Shown here piece after piece: positions 40,001 through 52,739 of a stretch of DNA of 64,000 bases. Origin of the DNA: Hymenolepis diminuta (Eukaryota > Platyhelminthes > Cestoda > Cyclophyllidea > Hymenolepididae); NCBI GenBank assembly GCA_900708905.1, contig CAADRB010000033.1:1640072-1704071 (forward strand). Direction: 5' to 3'. Each line of letters opens with the position of its first letter. Position 1 is the stretch's first letter. Made by a program: the position numbers and the translations under genes. The notes beneath the pieces are model-generated. The model was not told the DNA's origin. It saw only the letters and a list, made by a program, of their open reading frames with translations, and made no database searches.

Positions 40001-43000
40001 TGGCCGTCTTTAGCCAACTGTATTTGAACAGGTTTAATTTTCTAATTAAAATTCTCTAAACTCTGATCTTGTAACTAGAAAAATGAAAGGTATTTTTTCT
40101 TCCCGAAAGGAAACTGCATTTATACGAGTGTCGGAATAGAGAATTAGCAGTGTTTTGATTAACAGTGTGAAATTCTTAGTTCCTAAATGATTGGATGTTA
40201 TTGCAATTTCTGACGCTACAAACTGGAATGCTAACAACCAAAAGAAGGTGGACTAAGAGATCTTAAAGTGGTAGGGAACTAATGATCAAAGTATTAAACT
40301 TAATTGAATCCTTAGATTCCAATTTTATAAAATGTTCTATTTTATCATAAATATTCTTTACTTTATTGCCAATGTATTTTATTCAAGATCATCTAAAATT
40401 AGGTTGTGGTCATAAAGTATAGACCAGTTTTGTATATTTTTATGTCTCTCTCGTCATATATCATTTAAATCGCAGATAGTATTTGATCTCTAATTTTAGC
40501 AAGTCGAATCTTAAAATTTACTGATATGATTCCTTTAAATGCCTGGGTTCGTCAGAATTACGTAAAGTATAAAACACTTATCAAATTGGAAACTAATTTC
40601 TAAGTAAATCGAAATTTAACGCCAGTTCGCAATTCTATATACGAACTTCAAGATTTTAATACGAACCATCTCTTTCAATATAATCACCTGATGAGATATT
40701 TATAAAACGGTTGGCTAACTACTTTGGTAAATGACTTAATGCTTTGGGAGTATTTGCCAATTCCACATAATCGTGAAATACATAACTCTCGCCGGTCACT
40801 GCCCGATCGATGACTCACCCATTCATTCAAACGCAACTTTAAAACCCTACTTATATTGTTCAGTAGTATACTATTTCAATCCTCAAATGAAAGAAATCTA
40901 GCAGTTTTAATGGAAATAGCCTTTTCATGATCATTACATGAGTGGTTTGATTTATAATCTATCTTTAGATATCTAAATGGGAAATTTCTGCAGACGGCAT
41001 TCATTGTTGGAATAAGAAAATAAGTTGTCTCTTAACATAACTCTTAATTACAACGATTTCAAATAAATAAATACAATGGAATGTAGTGATCCCCCAAAAC
41101 ACATCATAAAAAACCCTGATTCGTCATGTTTTTTTCTACTTTCTGATCAGTCTTTTAAACTATATCGGCATTCGTATTATTATTTGGAGGGCAATTTGGG
41201 TTTGTAGACCAAAGGTTCAAACACTATTAATAGATTGAATGGTAGGAAAAGGGGAACGGAGAAATTTTGAATTACACCTACTAATAACGTGACCAGTGGT
41301 ATAGAAACTGCTCATTAACAACAAAGTGAATAGAACGCTGAATAACCTAATTAATTACAATAATTACTTGACTTAAATAATAACTAACAGGATTGAAATA
41401 ATGAACTATCCGTGTATGTGAACAAGACTGAAAGGATAGCAGATAGCAACGCTTAAGAAACTATGACAACGAGAGGCGCAGAAGTTAATATAATGTGCAA
41501 AGCTAGGTATGAAATTAAGTTGGTAATACATCACTGGCTTAATTCACTGTGAATAAGAAGGAGAAAGATGACAACAGGACAGAAAAACTGCACGGAGAAC
41601 GACCAGGTTGTATCGTGAAGGGCGAAAAATGCAGGTGATACACCAGGCGTTCTTTGTTTATTTGATGAGATTAACTATCAATTGATCATAAAGGTTGTTT
41701 CCTTATGTTTATTTTTGGTTGACGGTCTCGAATATTTATGGAAACTCTTCTGATTTTGCTTCAATGGAATAGAATGGCTTTGAATTAAGTTCTGAATTGC
41801 TTAGAAGAAACAGGAGAAGGTAATGCAGCCTTGCTACCACCTTATCACTATCACAGCATAATGAAAATCAAATCGGAATTGTTGGTTATAATTATCTAAT
41901 TCTGTGTTTAATGTTATTAATAAAGGATAGCTGTTGAATTAGTTCTACGTCTCGTATTGGAGTAGGCTCAGCTCCAAGTGTGTTACTCTCAATATGCAAT
42001 TTACAATGATAGCAATCCTGAAATACTCCTCTCTGTCCGGGATCTTGTTCTAATCTCAGTAAGTCTATTTTTACTTTGACCGAGACATCTCCTTTAAAAT
42101 CTAACAATCTAATAGATTAATAGGAGACATTAGACTTTCCCAACTCAGAAAAAACAAGAGTTGAGTGTGAGTTTGAATTTTCTATTGGTGTACTAGACAA
42201 TAATATGGGAAGAGGAGAGGAAAGAGGAGTTGTAGGAGGAAGAGCTGGGAACAAGTCTCAACTATACGGGCGTGAAAGTAGTATTGTGTGTAAAAGGGCT
42301 GTATGATTTTGTCTCCTTCGTGAGTCGCTGTGCAACTGTTTAGTCTGACCATACCTATATGCCATGGTTTACTACAATTCCCTGGGATGCTTAATTATTA
42401 GAGGTTGAATCAATGCTGAATCGAAGACTCTTTATATATTTGTCTTAACTATAAAGGTTTAAATAACATCACCGAGTCCATATACTTAATATCAATGATA
42501 GGGATGACAAGCGGTCTTGAAATTTATTTATAGTATACACGTTTTCCATCCTAAAAGAAAACATACATCTCACAGCGTTGAGTTCTGCTTTCTGACATTT
42601 TAGCATGAAGTATAAAGGTCCTATTTTGTGACTTGTAGGTAGCTCAACCTGACACTTAACAAACTAATTCAGCCTCAACTCTCAAGCTAGGTCAAATTTA
42701 TAGATTAGATTTCTCATACTTCATATATTAATATTCTGTGTTTACCAATTTAACCTACTCAACCCACACAATCACAGTTACCAAAAGCGTTAAAATGTTA
42801 CAAATTTAATTTCGGTGAGTCCTTTCAATTCTATTACTTTCTATCTTAATACATTAACAACTCGTTTTAGTAATTTAAGAATTTACTTGCTGGACGAATA
42901 ACAAATATTTATCAGAATTAGGGATTTTGAGGGGCTAGATTTTTTCAATTTGGATTTCACAAAATGTACAGTGGATTTTCCCGTTAATATTTTTTGTATT

Positions 43001-43460
43001 ACTGTTATCTATTCCAAAATGACGGCGAATATAAGTCAAAGCTAAATACTACTATTAGACTTATGTGAGAAGTAACATCTCCCAACTTCTATGACCAAAA
43101 TCATCTCAGTAACATTTGGTTACTACTGCGCATTATCAAGATGATATGGATAAGAGATTGTGTTGTATTTTGAATTTTAGCCGGTAAGGTTCCGTCTTTA
43201 ATAACACAAATTGAACTAACCACATCAAAGAATTGAATAGCACAGAGAGTGTATTGAATCACACGTTGATACTGTCGGAATGTGTAAATCAAGTGGTTGT
43301 ATGTGTTAGGGAAGGATAATAGCAAGTATTTCATTTGCTAAATGTTAGTTATAGAGGCCAAATAAGTGAATGTATCCTTGAGTTGACGAATACAAGACAT
43401 TAAAATATAATTCCTCACATAGTTAGGTGAATGTTAACCTGACACAAAGCTATAGTGAAA
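40000..43460. other. No recognisable gene
   Basis: A+T-rich DNA. The one protein-like piece is the minus-strand frame at 41,892-42,110, listed separately. No SINE head or transposase fragment seen. Confidence 0.4.
41892..42110 (-). other. Possible coding exon, unknown family
   Basis: Minus-strand frame of about 70 codons with a protein-like composition (FKGDVSVKVKIDLLRLEQDP, GVFQDCYHCKLHIESNT). A possible acceptor, GATTGTTAG, comes just before it. It is less A+T-rich than its surroundings. A donor is not clear and I recognise no domain. It may be an exon of an unseen minus-strand gene or a decayed mobile-element piece. Confidence 0.22.
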
Positions 43461-43464
43461 TTTT

Positions 43465-43725
43465 CTCGTATTGGAGTAAATGTGAGCACATACGTAAATG
43501 GGTCATTATATTGGCATGGGACATAGCATGAAATGGACAAGCTTGGAATGAGGATCAGCATGTGATTAAGTCAGTAATAATTGAATGACTTAATCACTAC
43601 ATGTTAGGCATGTGTTGTGATTTAAAGTCAGTAATTTATTACCGACTTAATCACGGTCATTCATAAACTTATCCATACTGTAATGACTCATTCACCCCGT
43701 TCCCACATATTCGTATTATGAGTGC
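43465..43725. repeat. Imperfect palindrome, possible MITE
   Basis: GTGATTAAGTCAGTAATAA at 43,562-43,580 and TTATTACCGACTTAATCAC at 43,636-43,654 are inverted copies with one mismatch. Outward, GGACAAGCTT… and GGGTCATTA at left pair with …AACTTATCC and TAATGACTC at right, with small gaps. The centre holds another TGACTTAATCAC. No transposase frame. A non-autonomous inverted-repeat element is the simplest reading. Confidence 0.5.
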
Positions 43726-44349
43726 TGTATTCCTACACCTGAAATTCTACCATACCGTTACTATATCCTCTCTGATGCGTACTTTCTGTCAGTACTGTTA
43801 TTGCATTCCCGTGAATTATCACATTCAATACATTCCAGTGTTAAATAATTCTCCAGACTTGTGTTCCATGGGTTTGAAACTTCGTTGATTTGGTGGCTAA
43901 TTCTGGTAAAATTTTTAGCGGGTATACTTCAATATACTACATTTGGCGACTCCAATAAATAAACAGCATGTTTATCTGTTTCTGCATCAATTTCCTATTA
44001 GTGCTGAAGATAGGAACACTGAGCTTACTCCGAACAATGGGAACAGTTTGGCATAGAAGATTATTCTTACAAATTTTCATACATCCAAATATTAATAAAT
44101 TCATTTATAAAAGATCATATCAAGGATCCGAATTTGTCAATAGGATGCACAGCTTTCAAGTTTTAATACGTTTAATGGAGAGCTTTGAGAGGATGTACCT
44201 TATCAAATTCTACATTTTGACAATTTTGGTTTAAGCAGTATTTACTTCTGTAGGTTATAATCATGAAAATATTTTCTCTTCACTTCTCTGAGCAGGCTTG
44301 TTTTTGGTTTACTTATTTGAAACTCCACCTCCAGCAGCGCAAAATGCAA

Positions 44350-45599
44350 GATGCGTAGGGTATCTGAAGCCACTTATATTTTTTTAATTTAAATTAACCC
44401 GATAATAATGAATGTGTTTTTATATTAGAAGATCTCATGGCAGATACTACTATAACTAATGAAATGAAAAGGCACACTGTAACAGCGTCTACAAAAGTGA
44501 AACACAGCACTTTAGAAATTGCAAGATTGCTTAAAGTTACCAGATCTTTCGTTTGGAAAGTTAGAAAGGAACTGCTGAATCAAAACAATAGAGATGAATT
44601 GGTCGACACGAGGAAGAGAAAAGTACATTGTCAACATTCTGATTCACTCACTCACAATAACTGAGTTTGCCACAAGAGTGCATGACATTGCATGATGGAC
44701 GAAAATCGTGGGAAGTTAATACGTGACGTCTTATCAAAGATCTTCAAGTGTCTGTATGAGCAACAATATATAAGGTGTGTTCTTCGTCAAGACTTCCGAT
44801 ACAAATTTCATACTTTCTTAAGCGAGGTCAGCTTACGTGGACAAAACCAACTCAAGGGAATCGTTTAATGTATGTAAAACGACTTTTAAATAAATTGAAG
44901 CACCCAGAAGCGTCTTTGATTTTTCTCCGACAAAAACAACCTCCACCGGGGTCAAAAAGTCAATCCGAGAGGTGATAGGTGGCTATGTGATGGTGTACCC
45001 AACTGAAGTTCCAACTACTCGCTCATGAGGTTGCCACCAACAGTGATGGTTTTCGGCGATGTTAGCAGTGGGGGAAGGTCACATCATAATTCCTCCATTT
45101 TTTCCACAGGACCTTAGAGTCAATGCAGATGCAGATGCCAATGCCGAGATTCTTCAAACCATTGTCAAGCTGCCTTTGATAGACAGCGTAGTCCATGGAA
45201 GACCTCCCTATGTCATTCAACAAGATTCGGCTCCGTCCCATAAAGTTCTGAAAAGCCAGGATTGGACGCCCGAGAATTTTATCATCATTTTACACCAAAC
45301 TTGTGGCCTCCTAACTATTCATCACGTGTGGGGCGGGGCGTGGTTGAAAGGGAAGTTAATAAACATCCCCATAACACCAAATCCTCTCTCATGGAAGCGA
45401 TAGCCCGAACAATGGAGGGCAAGATCAAAGTCCATCTGACTAAAATTTAAAGTCGCTTTTGTACTCGAAGTGAGTGGGTGATAGAAGCCGAGGGAAGATA
45501 TATAACTTTAAATCCATGTTAATATCACGTTTATTACTATTTACAGTTTCATTTTCTGTTTTTTCTGAAAGTGCATAAGGTGTTCTCATCTTACGCATC
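44350..45599 (+). mobile_element. Mariner-type DNA transposon, decayed
   Basis: About 1.25 kb, the usual size for Tc1/mariner elements. It contains a broken transposase gene, listed separately. Possible terminal inverted repeats begin GATGCGTA at 44,350-44,357 and end TACGCATC at 45,592-45,599, with partial pairing further in. A flanking TA duplication was not clear, so the ends are tentative. Confidence 0.55.
44437..45450 (+). pseudogene. Mariner-like DDE transposase, broken
   Basis: The pieces follow Tc1/mariner transposase order but in different frames. The N-terminal helix-turn-helix part is at 44,437-44,664 (STLEIARLLKVTRSFVWKV), then a stop. The middle part at 44,800-44,975 (RGQLTWTKPTQGNRLMYVKR, LLNKLKHPE) leads into FFSDK, the first catalytic Asp, which is in a shifted frame, followed by GDRWLCDGV. 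The catalytic part from 45,059 has PPFFPQDLRVNADA and QQDSAPSHK with the second Asp. The region of the third acid is deleted: WPPN runs into SSRVGRGVVEREVN. Several frameshifts and stops make it inactive. The family call rests on motif order and the conserved QQDSAPSH block. Confidence 0.85.
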
Positions 45600-46445
45600 C
45601 GGCATAAGAAGAGTGGTTACTTGGCTAATTGCTTCTTAACATGCTTGGTGTATCTGGGAGGAAATTTTTAATCTAACAGGATTGGCCAGCTTTCAAATGA
45701 TAGCCAGTACGATCACTAATATTTTCAAATATAATCTTTCTAAGTAATTTCTAAATGAGTTAAAACATCAGTTGAACTGAGTGGAGAAAAAAATAGGTCT
45801 GTAAATGTGAATGTCAAAATTTGCCTTCTTTAAATGCGCATATTTAACATTCTTCAGCTGTATGTTTTGTATACTGAAGAGGACAATATGATATAAGTGT
45901 TCTACTTAATGAAATATGTAGAAACATTGAGCAAAACAGCTACACATTCTTATAATGAGAAATCATCTAAGCACAGAGAACAGTAAAATTCCCCGTGAAA
46001 TGATGTTTGAAAATGTAAAATAAGTCAAAGTGTGTTGCAAACTGAGAATTATATTTCCTCTTAACCCCCTCCGCTGTTGTATGCATTGTTGCGCGGGTTT
46101 GATGTTCCCATACTCAGATACATTTTTATGACTGATGCTTGTAAATTTGTTTCCTCTTCTAAGAATATTGTCAAGTGTTCTATTTGGCATTTAAGTATTC
46201 AGATCTACTATCTAATAATGGATTTCTATTTGAAAAGGTTACTAAATAATTCCAAAGTGAATGATTTCTCCCTATATTTTTGCTCCCTTCATTAGACATT
46301 TTTACCTTTAATAAATATTTACGACCAGTAAGTTGGCCATTAATTATTGCTGACCGTCAGTCATAATATTTTACATTTTTTTAAATAGGGGAACAGACAT
46401 CTTTAAAGGAGCCCTGAATACCTTAGTTGAATATTTTATCCCAAA
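45600..46445. other. No recognisable gene
   Basis: A+T-rich spacer between the two mariner fragments, with short open frames only. Confidence 0.4.
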
Positions 46446-46449
46446 GTTG

Positions 46450-46675
46450 TCGTCAGAACTGAGGAAGGACCTCACCTTCGTGCCCATAATAGTTGAGACG
46501 TCGGTGGAGTCCGCCCGCATATAGCCACCTACCATTTCTTGAATTGGCTTTGTCGATGAAAAACCAAAGACGCTCCTGTTCTTCTGGGTGCTTCAATTTT
46601 TTTAAGAGTCATTTTACATGCATTAAACGATTCTCCTGATTAGTTTTTGTCCACGTAAACTAACCTCACCTATAG
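46450..46675 (-). mobile_element. Second mariner fragment, inverted
   Basis: The minus strand reads TTTACGTGGACAAAAACTAA, AGAATCGTTTAATGCATGTA and AAATTGAAGCACCCAGAAGA, matching 44,835-44,920 of the first element, then TTCATCGACAAAGCC and GGTAGGTGGCTAT (the FFIDK and RWLY region). Both ends are lost. It is a separate copy, since the same region remains in the first element. Confidence 0.8.
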
Positions 46676-46679
46676 GTAT

Positions 46680-48435
46680 ATATATGTTTTCCCTTTCTTT
46701 TTGAGTAATTTATAAAAATAATCGGTGATAGTGGAAAATTATGTTTTTTTATTTGAAACATCGGTGATTTTCAGAATTTAGGGATTTTTCATTTCACCTA
46801 CCACCTAGTAAGCGTGGTTTCAAGCTCCAACGAAACTGTCGTGACGTAAAATCTATCTATCGCCTGCTCGTTATTGAATACTTTTGTTGCCTCACTCCTG
46901 TAAAAGATATGTTACCCTTGTTCCGACTATTTATTCCTGTAGATGTATTTATTTATGGCATTCTAAAATTTTCATACTTTTGGGGTCATTGTGATTATTC
47001 ATGGCAATGCCAAAACCTAGTTTTAATTATAGGAACGAATCAAAATTAGATGAACTGGAAACAAGTCCGATCAGATATGAATGGGGAGAGGGATTAAAAA
47101 AGAAAGAGATAATGGAAGCAGGGTGTCATGAATCTTTCATTTTTTAATATCTGTAGGCTTGAGTTGTCCATATTCTCATAAGGAGTATAGTTCACTGTGC
47201 AGATTTAATTATTTGAACTCTCGATTTATGGGTGAGATAATATATTTATGATATTCATATATATTTTTGGTTGACCGACTTGATTCTGTGGTGGAAGATG
47301 CCAACTCGATTTATTTGTGCCTTCTTGTGGTCAGGAGTAGTAGATAAGGGAAGAAAAGAGATTTTAACATGGTGCGGGATCTTAGAATTCGTAATTAAAA
47401 ATAATTACCTCTGGTATAGACAACTTTTCCTGTAAAAAATGAAACCTTTATATATATATATATAATTGTTTTCGGTTTCATGGTCAGTTCTTTGGCAATA
47501 TTAAATAATCTGCCGGTGTCTTTGTTTGCCATATCCTAGTATACGATTTCATTTTTTAAGATGTGTATTTCAATTACTCTTAAATGTTTATGTAGCTGAT
47601 GATTAGACAGGTTAGACATTAAGCAATACGGGTTCCAAAAATTACCACTCAGAAACCATATTTAGCAATACATTTAAACATTAAAAAGCGAGTGCATTTT
47701 TGGATCCCGATTAAAAGGTAAAACTAGTTCGTCAAGAGTAATTTCCCCATAACCTCATCTAAAGATAAGGCATTGGGTGCAACGAGTTTTATCTTGCAAA
47801 TAAATTCTCCATTCCATAGTAAATTTGAAATAACTTGCGTCAACGGTGTAAACCTGTCTTATAAATAAATAAGCTAAAATACGAAGATGCTAACTTTATT
47901 AGAATATCAGACAAATCAAATGCATACGTAATCTTGCGCTCCTTAATGGTACAAAGTAATACTAGGATCATCGAAAAGGAGAAAAGAACATAGATCATTA
48001 ATTGTCTGTCAAAATTCGAATAGCTGATCATAAAGGGGTTAACTTCTGTAAAGTTTGTTCTTTTGCTGTTTATTATTTCAGCTTTTATTTCTAACAAAAC
48101 TAAACATCAAAATTAATATTAGTTTATAGCTGTATTCTCCAATGATTTAGAAGACAAATATTCTAGATGAACAGGTCAGTTTTAACATTCCATTAATAGA
48201 AAATCAATTGCCAGTTCATATATATGCGGCACCAAATGTGTTTTCTGAATTGAATACGCTTAAAATGAACTTTTCTGTCTTGATTAAAGGATGGAATAGG
48301 GTTATATTCCACTCAGACTAAATTCAAATAAAAGATTCGTTATTTAAATCTTCATAGCATCATTTTATCGTCTCTATAATTGTTATTATAATACTCCCTT
48401 CAACCAGTCTCATTTTCTGAGAACAATGTTACCAT
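46680..48435. other. No recognisable gene
   Basis: A+T-rich DNA with a TA microsatellite at 47,449-47,464. Minus-strand frame of 85 codons at 47,840-48,097 has no family resemblance. Confidence 0.4.
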
Positions 48436-48439
48436 AATG

Positions 48440-48600
48440 TTAATGTGTCAGTATCTCATTTGCGAAATCAGATGTCGCGGGTTTAATGCGCATCGGTGAA
48501 CATACAGGGAGTGGAATAACTTACTGTACTGGCTAAGTCTGACTAATAAAGACCTTGACTAAAATGCGGTTTCTCATCAGAAGGACTCCATGATACTATC
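48440..48600 (+). repeat. tRNA-derived SINE, well-kept body
   Basis: Plus strand: AAATCAGATGTCGCGGGTTT, AATGCGCATCGGTGAACAT, GTACTGGCTAAGTCTGACTA and GGTTTCTCATCAGAAGGACT, then CCATGA. A good reference for the 3' body. The A box is eroded. Confidence 0.7.
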
Positions 48601-49660
48601 ATTCTACCCAAAATGAGTGCTGGAAAACAGTTTCAAAAACTATTTGGTATGATTGTGTTTTTTATTATTATTGTAATGCAATGAATTTTGACCATTCGCT
48701 TCTAACTGTTCTTTGGATCTAAGGATATATTTTCACTGAACTTTCAACCTAAATTCGGCTATCAATCAGTTTTGAATATTGAGAGTGTGAACTGTCCCTT
48801 ATGAACCTACAGAATATATTTTGAAGTTTAAATTTTTGAATGTTTTATCATTAAATTGTGTCTTAAAGAATCCCGAACTCAGTTCAACCGTGATTATTAT
48901 TCTGGCTTTTATTGTTTGCTTCTATCCAACTGTTTTCCCACCTGGTTGCACCACTGTTTATATTCTTAAATGAGTGTCTTCATTAGAAATTGCAGTTATT
49001 GCATAGCGGTGCCAGCGAAGTCTTAACACAATCTACCTACTTGCTTATTTTTTTCTGTTTTTTTATTTATCTATCCGATTCCTTATAATAAAATCAAATC
49101 ATGCACTTAGAATGCTGATACTGTTGCAAAAATCCCTGTCTATAGAATAACTCTCTTTCCAAGATTTAACCTGAAGATTTTCTACTCCGAACCGTCTTTG
49201 ACTGTTGAGGATGATTTGCAGACTTGTGAAGCCAATAGGTGTTTCATAAAACGATCTCGATGATACTTAATAGGTCAATGGAAATTATAAAATGCTAATA
49301 ATACTTTTAAATTGTCTGAGTAGAAGGGAGTTTAATTCTAATGGGAAAATAACCATAGATACGTTTGGCTAATATTGTCAGAGTGCGTTTTTCTTAATTA
49401 TTTTTCTTTTAATTTGATCAACTCAATCTGTATTACTATCAGTTTAGTACATTTAAATTAACGCTAATAATTTCTCTGTTTTCAGATGATTCAGAAGAAA
49501 AACGCCCTTTGAGTATCCTACGGTTTCCACTATCTCTTTCCTTGAAAACCACTTTTCCCAGTGATCACTTTCTTCATTTTGACTGATCAGTTTATTATAA
49601 TGTAAGTCATAAAAATTCGGTATTATAAAAATTGTTTTCATATGAAGCCTCCCTAGTAAG
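48600..49660. other. No recognisable gene
   Basis: A+T-rich spacer with nothing identifiable on either strand. Confidence 0.4.
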
Positions 49661-49801
49661 AAACTCTTAATCTACCTCCTTTCTTAGTCTGACATAATCA
49701 GTATATTTGACCATTAAACTCACTAAATTTGCACGGATGAACATCTAACCAGCGTCCTCTAACTTCGAAAACGAACATGTAAACCGCTGCGCCACCCCCG
49801 C
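49661..49801 (-). repeat. tRNA-derived SINE, intact A box
   Basis: From its 5' end at 49,801 the minus strand reads a 7-base stem-like GCGGGGG, then TGGCGCAGCGG (a full A-box match), and 44 bases from its start GGTTAGATGTTC at the B-box place. The spacing equals that of tRNA positions 8 and 52. The body to the left is decayed. Confidence 0.8.
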
Positions 49802-50032
49802 TAATTTTCTTATTCCTCTAAATAGAGGTAAAGAAGCAACTGATAGTATTCAAGAGCCAAATCTTAGTAAAGTTCCATAGTGGAATCATCAAAACTAAGC
49901 CATGCTTAATCAAATAATTTTCGAAAATCGATAATTTCAAAATTGACGTATTATTTTGAAAAAAAAATTTATTATGTTCTCTGATTCGAGATGTCAACTT
50001 TACTAAAAGGTCTGCACAAGTGCATTTTCCTT

Positions 50033-50680
50033 AATTGCTGTTCTCTTAGTTTTACCGAATTGGACGTTGATAGGGCATCGAAGACAATTCTAAACTGCCG
50101 AAAGTCTGCAAGTCTGAAAGCAGTAAGAGCAGAAGTTAAGAATAGTCAGAATGTCTGAAAGGCCTTTCTTCATCTGATTTTTATTTGGATTGGTGTCTTC
50201 ATTAATCTGTGGAAGACGGTTTGATCTTCCACTCACTACACTCGAGGCAGAAGACGAATGCAAACGACTCTATTCACCCAGTCATCCGGTAAAGAATCAT
50301 CATGATCATAAGCCTGTCCAAATCATAACATTCAGTTAAGTATTTAGCTTAGTTTAGTGGGAGTAGCATTGTTTACATAGAAGGAAATGGAATTAAACCT
50401 GGGTAGGAGTTGAGCCGATTTAAACAAGTGGTAAACAATAGGCATCATGGGTATGAAATTATCTTTAATATTTAAAAGTAGGGGTCGAGTTACATCTCCA
50501 AGAAGCCTACTGTGCAGAAACCGTATCGTAGGAAAGATTCTTGATATGTTATTACCCCTTTAATTTCCCACAAAATAGGAGGGAAAATGTGGATATGCTA
50601 TGGAAACTTGAATTATGAAAGCTCACAGAAAATATCATTTCATAGCTACTAAGCTAAAAAGTGTGCGGTAGAATTTGAGT
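50033..50680 (+). repeat. D repeat, copy C, with 307-bp identical core
   Basis: 50,033-50,105 is a diverged match to 32,589-32,665 (ATTGGACGTTGATAGGGCAT and AAGACAATTCTAAACT). About 290 bp of the repeat is then missing. 50,145-50,451 is identical to 38,491-38,797. From 50,452 to about 50,680 similarity to copy B falls to roughly 65% (GCAGAAACCGTATCGTAGG, CACAGAAAAT). Confidence 0.85.
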
Positions 50681-51530
50681 CTAGATAGTGTACAGAAGTG
50701 AGAATGCTAGATTAAAATGCAAAATGCTAAGCAGTTAGAACCATTCCATAGCAAATTAGGGTAATGAGTAAAAATTAATATGACTGAAGAGCACTATAGT
50801 GTTTTATTTGAATTACGAAATTCCCCCTTTTCATTAAAATTACGTAGTACGATGTGATTGTTTTTACAAAGTGGAATAGATTTGAGGTTCGATGTAATGC
50901 AGTGAGAGTGTAAATCTGATGCACTTATTAAAAGTTTATTTATATTCTGCACTTGTCGATTTTTTAATGCGCATTCTTCCTACTATATAGATATTTCTAA
51001 CAAAATTTTGCACCTTGTTGTCCTAATAATCAATTAATTAACGAGAAATTGTGTTTAACTAAGTTTTTTCCTGCAGAAGTTCGAACTATGGACTCTCAAA
51101 TATTTTTATGTAAATAATTTTCTTAATGTGGTTTCCTTTTCTTCTTTCTTACGCGGAAATGAAAGGGACATAATTAAAACACTAACAACTCTTTTCAACT
51201 GATATAACCTACAAATTACTTACTCTGTATTTTCTTTAAGCCTTCAGGAGCTCTAATAGAACATAGAATATTAAACTAAAAATAAAAATTTCATTTTGCA
51301 TGTTAATTGCGATAAGTGCAAGTGGCTTTCAAGGAAACCTCAAAAATGGTAAAGTGGTGTGTTAAACATTAAAATTCATCCGCCTTATTTCTGCCATTAT
51401 TAACGGAATACCCACTTTCAAAATATTCGGACTGCTCGTAAAAATGGGCGATCTATTCTCTAAGGATTTCGACTTTGGGATATATCGTTAGAAATATGTG
51501 GAGGTGACCAAGACAAGGTAATGAAAGTTT
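50680..51530. other. No recognisable gene
   Basis: A+T-rich spacer; no gene, SINE head or transposase fragment seen. Confidence 0.4.
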
Positions 51531-52365
51531 GGATATTTGGGAGTTACCGATAAGTAGCAATGAGTATGTCGCAAATTCCCAATCAGCCTTTCACTTATTT
51601 TAAGAATTTGATATGTTCAATCATTGACTCCTTATGCATTTGGTAAAATTGAGTTGTTCTTATAAAATATTTTATAAGGAATTGATCGGTAAATTTACTT
51701 TCCTCCCATATTCTCAGGGCAAATTTATATGCAATTATTAACCTACTAATGCACCCACTTACCGGTCCTTAAACCAATGTGAAGCATTATTCTTAATGAA
51801 ATAAACCTATCAAAAACGGAACTCTCTTCCTTTTTCATTATTAATCTATTGACTCGAAATATTCGCTTGAACAGAAACAACAGCTTAGGAGTTACTGTAA
51901 AGGACAGAGAAGTCTTGTTATGCTATAATTTATCTAGCGTCCAAAAGTTCAGCAAATACAGGATAGGGAGAAGACAAGGAATATGGTACATATACTTGTA
52001 TTAGGATTGGAAAAATGAGTCACATTAAAATTATGGGGCATAGATGAGAGAGAGGAGCAAAGGAAGTTAAGACGAGAAACGGATATTTGGGACTAACCGA
52101 TAAGCAACAATGATTAAGTCGAAAGTTTCATCTATTCAACTAATGACTGTAGGTACATTTAGTACAACTAAATTTTTTGAAGGCTAAATACTAAATAATA
52201 GTTTCGTAAGTAGTTTCGTTCCATTTTGCTCTAGGCAATTTTCTATTCAATCACTCACCTACCGCTAAGACTATCAGTATTCCACCAATATCTTAGTTGC
52301 TATACCAATACGGAATTTTGTTCGACTTAGTTTTTATTGATGAAGTAAACCTGTTAAAATCTGAA
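51531..52365 (+). repeat. Local tandem duplication, about 550-bp period
   Basis: 51,531-51,820 and 52,081-52,365 begin with GGATATTTGGGAGTTACCGA / GGATATTTGGGACTAACCGA and end near AATGAAATAAACCTATCAAA / GATGAAGTAAACCTGTTAAA. They are diverged in between (about 65-80% by eye). No coding frame shared. Confidence 0.5.
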
Positions 52366-52589
52366 ATATGTTGCCCTGAAACAGGTCTAATTCAGGCCGT
52401 TCTACATTTTCATTTCTCCTCCTGCATATTGTTTTATGAAAAAAGTTTAGGAGAGAAATAGCACTTAAAAACTTAGCTCGATGAGATTCTTTTGATCTTC
52501 CTGAAAAATGGATACTAGATAAAGGATTACTTTATCGCATATGAAGCCCAATTGTATAACGATAAGAGTAAACAAACAGTTCTCCACAT

Positions 52590-52690
52590 GCGGTTGTTAA
52601 CGAACACTCAATAATCATAAAATAGTGAGTACAAAACACTGACTCAGCGAAGATGAGATAGCTAAAACTGTAAGGTAGTGAAGTTTCGTA
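52590..52690 (+). repeat. R repeat fragment, copy 3
   Basis: GTTAACGAACACTCAATAAT and AATAGTGAGTACAAAACACT resemble the left end of R copies at 33,785 and 25,795. Only about 100 bp remains recognisable. Confidence 0.35.
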
Positions 52691-52739
52691 AGCTGTATTC
52701 ACTCAAGATGATTAGTTCTATTATTTTTATTTTTATTAA

